Shown here: piece after piece, positions 58,669-64,000 of the stretch
Numbering within the stretch: the stretch's first letter is position 1
Layout of the letters: each line of letters begins with the position of its first letter
Assembly: GCA_023374045.1 (NCBI GenBank)
Contig: CM041777.1
Span: 84,252,300 to 84,316,299, forward strand
Reading direction: 5' to 3'
Length of the DNA: 64,000 bases
From: Limonium bicolor
Lineage: Eukaryota; Streptophyta; Magnoliopsida; Caryophyllales; Plumbaginaceae
Position numbers and translations under genes: made by a program
The notes under the pieces: model-generated
Database searches by the model: none
Told to the model about the DNA's origin: nothing
What the model saw: the letters and a program-made list of their open reading frames with translations, nothing else

Positions 58669-61600
58669 TTATCTCTCAACCCACATTCCCTCGTTATGGT
58701 CTGATCGTATATACTCACGATGACCTGTGACCTCAGCCTCTTCCAATGAAATAGGAACAGTTGGAGGTTCATCTTCTGCATCATACTCATCCTCATCAAC
58801 CACACCATCCACACCAACTATTCCTCTTCTCCCTTTAAGCACAACAGACCATCTAGGATTACAGGGATCAGTTACATAAAATATCTGCTTAACCTTCGTC
58901 CCAACAACGAATGGCTCAACCGTGGGAGTAGCTCTAGACAGATCAACCAGTTTCATACCATGCTCCTCCTCACGGTAGCCATGAATGTTGTTAACCCAGT
59001 TACAGCGGAAAACACACATTTCGTAGCTGTTGTAGTCCAATACCCAGATGTCTTGTATAACACCGAAATATGATTGTTGTACTGAGACAGGACTATGACC
59101 CACGACACCGACGTCATATAAGTTTTGATAAGCTTCAAGCTCTACACCACTGTTTTGATTCGTTGACTTCTGATCCTGACGTTCTGTGAAAAAGGTGAAT
59201 CCGTTGACATCGTACCCCTCATAAGAAATTACATCCAGATTTGGTCCAAATGCAACTACTTTAATCAGTTCAGGCACATTCGTGGACTGATCGGACAACA
59301 CTCTCTCTTTGAACCATCGGACAAATGTCCTATTCTGCTCATTTTGTAGTCTGACGTCACTCATGTTTGGATATTGTGCTCTTAAAACACACAAGTGTTC
59401 ATCAAAGTATGGTTCAACATCTTCAAGATGACTTAGCACAACTAAATGAGCTTTGTTAAGAGTGTCTATGTCAATTCTTTTCAGTTTCCTTCCAACCGTG
59501 CCAACACCCTTCAATCTGCCCTCGTGTCTAGAACGTGGAAGTCCAATGGTATCGACACCTTCTAGGTAATTGGTGCAGAAGTCTACAACTTCCTCTGTGA
59601 TAGTGCCCTCTATAATACTACCCTCTGGGTGACGACGGTTCTTCATTTTCTTCTTCAGGACACCCATGTACCTTTCGAACGGATACATGTAGCGAAGGTA
59701 CAAAGGACCACACATCAGAATCTCTCTTACAAGATGCACGAGGAGATGTATCATTATGTCGAAGAACGATGGAGGAAAATACATCTCCAGCTGGCACATT
59801 GTCACAATAAGATCCTTTTGTAATTTAGACAGAGTGTCCACATCAAGAACCTTAGACGAAATGGATTTGAGGAAGACACTGACGTTTGTGATTGTGTGTC
59901 TGACAGCATCCGGCAAGATCCCACGTAGTGCAATTGGCAAAAATTCTTGAAGTAGGACATGATAATCGTGAGATTTCATTCCTACTAATTTGAAATCTGT
60001 CATGGACACTAGGTTTCTTATGTTTGAGGAGTAACCTGATGGCACCTTGATGTTGTAAAGGGTACTGCATAGACTATGTTTCTCTTCTTTAGACAGAGTG
60101 TGACAGAGGGGACAGGCAGGAGGCAAGAATGTGCGTTTTCCACGTCTTACGGGCCAAGCTCTGTGCGTATGCCCACACTCAATTAAATCTTTTCTACTTT
60201 CAAATGATCCTTGGTTTTTCCTTTTATGTTCAAAAGGGTGCTAGTGATACTTTCACCCACGTTCTTCTCGACATGCATCTCATCTATACAATGTCTAACC
60301 TCCAGATGCTGCCAGTACTGTAGTTCCCAAAATATTGATTTCTTTTTCCAGACACTTTTTTCACCACTTTTGGTTGGCGGCCCGAAGTTGTTCACAATAT
60401 TATCCAACTTTTTGTAAATCTCTGTACCTGTCAAAGGCTGGCGCGCCATGCTGTGATCAGTTTTCCCATCGAACTCTTTTGCCATCTTTCGATACTTATG
60501 TCCTTTTGGAAGCATTTTTCGGTGGCCCCAATACACGGTTTTCCCACTATGTTTCAAGCGAATGCTACAAGTGTTTTCACCACAAATCGGACACGCCACA
60601 CCCCCTTGATTGAATAGCCTGAAAGATTACCATAGGCGGGGAAATCATTGATTGTGCAGTACAACATAGCACGCAAATTGAAGTCCTCTTTACTGAATGA
60701 GTCGTAAACCGTAGCCCCTTCATTCCACAAGAGTTGTAGATCCTCTATCAAAGGTTGTAGGAATACGTCAATTTTGTTGCCCGATTGCTTTGGACCAGAT
60801 ATTAACAAAGACAACAAGATGTGTCTTGGTTTCATGCATAACCACGGCGGTAGATTGTAAATAACCAAAAGCACAGGCCAGGTACTGTGTATGCTACTCA
60901 AAGTACCGTAAGGGTTCATTCCCATCCGTGCACAAGCCTAGCCTTAGGTTCTCGGTTTGTTACCCAACTCAGGAAATTTTACGTCTATGTTTCTCCACTG
61001 TGGGTGCATCAGCGGGATGTCTCAATCTACCATCCCTTTTTCCTGTGAACTGAATGCCACCGAAGATTCTCTGCGTCTTTCAATGGAGAACAAACGTCTG
61101 AACCTTGGAATGATGGGCAGGTACCACATACCTTAGCTGGTGAACTTTTCTTACTACGCTGATGTGAGTTTGTTGTTTCTTATACCGTGACGCTCCACAT
61201 GCTGAACAGCTTTCAGCAAATTCATCCGATTTCCAAAACAGCATGCAACCACTTGGAAAGCATGAATTTTCTGGTACCCCATACCCATTGGGCACATCAT
61301 TTTTTTGGCTGAGTACGTGTCGTTGGTAAAACGTTGTCCACCGGAAGAACGTATTTCAATAGTTCCAGGAGGTCAGTGAAACTTACGTCGCTCCAGCCAT
61401 GTTTCGCTTTCAAGTTGAATAGCTTGAGGACGACACTCAACTTGCTTAACTTTGTAGGGTCACACCCGGGGTACAACGGTGTTTTGGATGAATCCAACAA
61501 TTTTCATGCTTGTCTGGCGTGTTAGAGTAATGTCGTTCCACATCTTCAAGCATAGTCTCAATGTCATCATCCTAGAAATCTGGCACAACGTTCGCTGTAA

Positions 61601-61950
61601 CGTCTTCTGGATCACCAGCGACTGTATCATCTCCAAGTTCTGTTTCTGTGTTTGCCTGACCATTATCCCTTCGTCAGGCTTAATAACATCGAACACACTC
61701 TGACCATGCCATTGGATTATGTCTTGGAAATCTTTTGTAAAACCGCGGCGGATCAGATGTTCCTTAATTGTTTCAACGCCGCGATATCTCAGATTGTTTT
61801 GGCAGTCGATACACGGACAAAATATGTATCCCTTGTCTGTAGGTTTCAGATTGTTCGCCAACACCGTGCAAACTTATCAACTCCTTCTAAAAACTTGTCG
61901 TCCAAATTTCCGCTGTAAAATCCACGAACGTTCCATCTCCTTCTAGCTAT
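58669..61950 (-). CDS. TNP2-type CACTA transposase
   Basis: Minus strand, N to C: an N-terminal associated domain (61864 onward, FCPCIDCQNNLRYRGVETIKEHL); GWSDVSFTDLLELLKYVLP (about 61400); GCMLFWKSDEFAESCSACG (about 61240-61190, zinc-like); PPWLCMKPRHILLSLLISGP and TINDFPAYGNLSGYSIKG (60850-60620); CPICGENTC; and HCIDEMHVEKNVGESI (about 60290). The last frame (60126-58669, 485 residues) holds DUF4218-like CQLEMYFPPSFFDIMIHLL and DUF4216-like YEGYDVNGFTFFT. The set is diagnostic of TNP2 transposases, which cut the element at its CACT ends. Several frame changes occur; some may be introns, others (near 60600 and 61295) look like indels. Completeness is uncertain. Confidence 0.88.
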
Positions 61951-62057
61951 TTATATGAAGGCAGCCATTTCATACCGTCACCCGTGGCAGAGTCTTTACA
62001 CTTTTGTATCTTATCAACCTAAATCCATCCATGAGTATTAAATCCCACCGGTGAACG

Positions 62058-62208
62058 TGTTTTTAATATGTAATTTATTGAAAATTTCGGCAGCATCTCC
62101 CTACAGTTCTTCAAATGCACGATATTATGATATTAATCAATAATATATGCATTCGAAGAACAATAAAGAGATACTGCTGAAATAATCAATAAAACATATT
62201 AAAAGCAC
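62058..62208. repeat. Imperfect 60-bp inverted repeat
   Basis: GTTTTTAATATG...CAGTTCTTCAAATGCA is mirrored by TGCATTCGAAGAACAATAAAGAG...CATATTAAAAGCAC across a loop of about 20 bases. It lies upstream of the transposase gene within the CACTA element. A transcript would fold into a long hairpin. Confidence 0.65.
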
Positions 62209-62209
62209 A

Positions 62210-63660
62210 TTCACACCCTAGGTGTGTGATTTAACAATCGTGGACAGTCCCGACAGGGACTGCCAAAGATATACCTCTATTAGTATATCTTGGGCGGATA
62301 ACTATGTTTGGTAGTTTGTCAAATATTATATGTATATTATAAATCTTACCTCTGGTAGACGATTAGCCGATGCTAAGACGGGAGGTCGGAAGCCTAAATA
62401 AAGTCGTAGTCCTGATGCATAAATGAAAAACGACAACATTAGATTCATCAAAAAATCAAGGTTAAATCCTAGCTAAAACCGCGGAAAAAAATCGACAGCA
62501 TCTCCCCTATATTTCTAACGTCTCCAAATCAGTTTTATCAAAGTCAAATTCGCATGCACCATCTAGAACTGGTAACATACATAAACTTATTCACTGATGT
62601 ATTTAGTTTACAGAAACAGAAAAACGACAACATCTTTCTGTTGCCTCTACTGAACAGATTCACACAGAACTCAAACAGAAATAGAAACTGAAAGAAAAGA
62701 AACAGACAGACAGAGACTGGTGTATGACTCCTCTCTGTTTGTTCACGTGTTTGAATTCTCAAACCTTTCTAAACTGTCGATCCTGTCAATTTGGTGTGTT
62801 ATAAAGTTTCTAACTCAACTAAACCCAAGGCAACTTTGTTACAGATGCAGAATAGTCAGAACCTGATCTGATACGAAACTGAAGCTGAAATCCAAACTGA
62901 AATCAAAACAGAAACTGAGTTGTGTTCTTGCTTTCTTCCCTGTCTGTTTTTTTTCCTTTCAACTGATTATACTTCTCCTAACTCCTTACCCAGTTACTTA
63001 AATATTCCATTAAGCTTTTAAATCCAGACCAAAACTCAAACAACTTGTTACAGTTCTGTTCCATTCATGAAACTGAGATATGCTACAGTTCTGTTCCATT
63101 CATTTTTCAGGAATCGGTAATATACTTGAACTTACTCTCTTTCCTGTGGCAGTTTTAAGTAGTAGCATTTTTAAAACTACACTATATGTGTAATTGTAAT
63201 ACTAAATGCTAAGAACAAATAAATACAAGTTTACAGATTGGTTGCAAAGTTACCGTAACTAAGCACCGAAGTGGGCAAGTAGTGTAGAAATCAGCCCACG
63301 AACTAGGTCGCAATTAACTGTGAATCTGGGCACAAATATATGAACAAGGTTAGAACATTTGCCATTACACTCTCAGGATTCGATACAAACGAGGTTAGAA
63401 CTTGCAATCGAAATGCATGTATATGAACAAAGTTAGAAAAAAACGACAATCAATCAATCGCATACCCAATACGCGATAGAGACGTCGACGGTGAGACCAG
63501 TGGTAGATGGGTGGTGACCGGCGGCGATGGGAGTGACAAAGGTGGTGGGAGCGAGCGGCGATGGCCGTTAGCAAGGTGACGGGAGAGAGGAGGCAATTTC
63601 AGTGAGGAAGATAGCGCGAAGAGAAGAAGAGTTACTGTGAGTAGAGTGTGCAGAGTGTAG
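62210..63660 (-). other. CACTA region upstream of TNP2
   Basis: No gene is recognised. It probably includes the promoter and first non-coding exon of the transposase. A 20-base direct repeat (ACAGTTCTGTTCCATTCAT type) occurs at about 63050 and 63085, and a GC-rich stretch at 63480-63600. Confidence 0.45.
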
Positions 63661-64000
63661 GCAAATGTTTAAATGGACTTTAGATTACGGTTTACATGTA
63701 AACCGTAAACTAAAGTCACACTTTACATGACGGTTCTCACAAAAACCGTAATCTAAAGTGTAACGAAATTAAAAAAAAAAGCGCGATAATTATTTGGCAT
63801 ATGTTGGGTTTCAAACATAGGTAACACATTAATATAAAGTTTTTATTAATCTAAAATACACGTAAAACGACGTCGTTAAATGTAATCTAAAGTGTAACGA
63901 AATTAAAAAAATAGCGCGATAATTATTTGCCATATGTTGGGTTTCAAACATAGGTAACACATTAATATAAAGTTTTTATTAATCTAAAATACACTGCTAA
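63660..64000. repeat. CACTA right sub-terminal repeats and 134-bp tandem duplication
   Basis: ACGGTTTACATGTAAACCGT (perfect palindrome, about 63686) and AACCGTAATCTAAAGTG-type motifs mirror those at the left end. From AATCTAAAGTGTAACGAAATT (63750) a unit of about 134 bases is repeated once, starting again at 63884, and runs to the window edge. Confidence 0.75.

Larger units (their letters stand above)
54255..64000 (-). mobile_element. CACTA (En/Spm-type) transposon, right end outside the window
   Basis: The left terminus is CACTGGTGGACGCGACCC. Sub-terminal repeats of ACGGTTTT/AAACCGT with CTAAAGT follow within 370 bases, and the same kind of repeats recur at 63660-63760. Minus-strand genes in order are TNP2 transposase, a Transposase_24-like ORF and a C48 peptidase region. 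The right terminal CACT repeat is not reached. The 3-bp duplication expected for CACTA cannot be tested without it; CCT is the candidate. Confidence 0.9.

Overview
The window is nuclear DNA of a flowering plant, probably a eudicot, from a repeat-rich chromosome region. The basis is a plant DREB-type AP2/ERF gene, Athila- and Tekay-type Ty3/gypsy retrotransposons, a TNP2-type CACTA transposon, and hAT and Mutator-type non-autonomous elements. No bacterial, organellar or CRISPR features were seen. The species cannot be named from the sequence.

Layout. Positions 1-5874 are host DNA with one DREB-like gene (minus strand, 2185-2823, two frame breaks), a LINE remnant (about 3830-4275) and a fold-back Mutator-type MITE with a 9-bp target duplication (5301-5848). 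From 5875 to the right edge everything is one nested transposon stack. The base is element D, an old minus-strand Athila element. Element A, another minus-strand Athila element (6964-21331, target duplication GTATG), sits in D's 3' LTR. A hAT-type element (21494-22435, target duplication ATGTATAT) sits in the same LTR. Element C, a plus-strand Tekay-like chromovirus with LTRs of about 6 kb (26287-50317, target duplication GATTG), sits in D's reverse-transcriptase region. Element B, a short non-autonomous LTR element (27680-33093, target duplication ACAAT), sits in C's 5' LTR and has near-identical LTRs, so it is probably the youngest. A CACTA transposon starts at 54255 inside D's 5' LTR and runs off the window. 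It carries TNP2, a Transposase_24-like ORF and a C48 protease domain.

Most notable: element C carries, between gag and protease, a recognisable AlkB-type Fe(II)/2-oxoglutarate dioxygenase (39140-39870) of the plant ALKBH class. The AlkB exon is bounded by splice-like sites. One donor in the gag tail (39014) is phase-compatible both with an acceptor in front of AlkB (39139) and with one in front of protease (40009). This suggests alternative splicing between a Gag-AlkB product and a Gag-Pol product. The copy here is damaged: two frame breaks in AlkB, nonsense codons and frameshifts in pol, and no normal primer-binding site after the 5' LTR. In place of that site are 35 bp identical to the flank of the 3' LTR.

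A second recurring theme is cis structure. In A, B and D the polypurine tract is preceded by a hairpin with an AGGA loop, and hairpin plus purine tract is repeated upstream. Element C has its own duplicated hairpin plus purine-tract module. Many coding breaks are single-base changes. Some may be sequencing or assembly errors rather than true decay.
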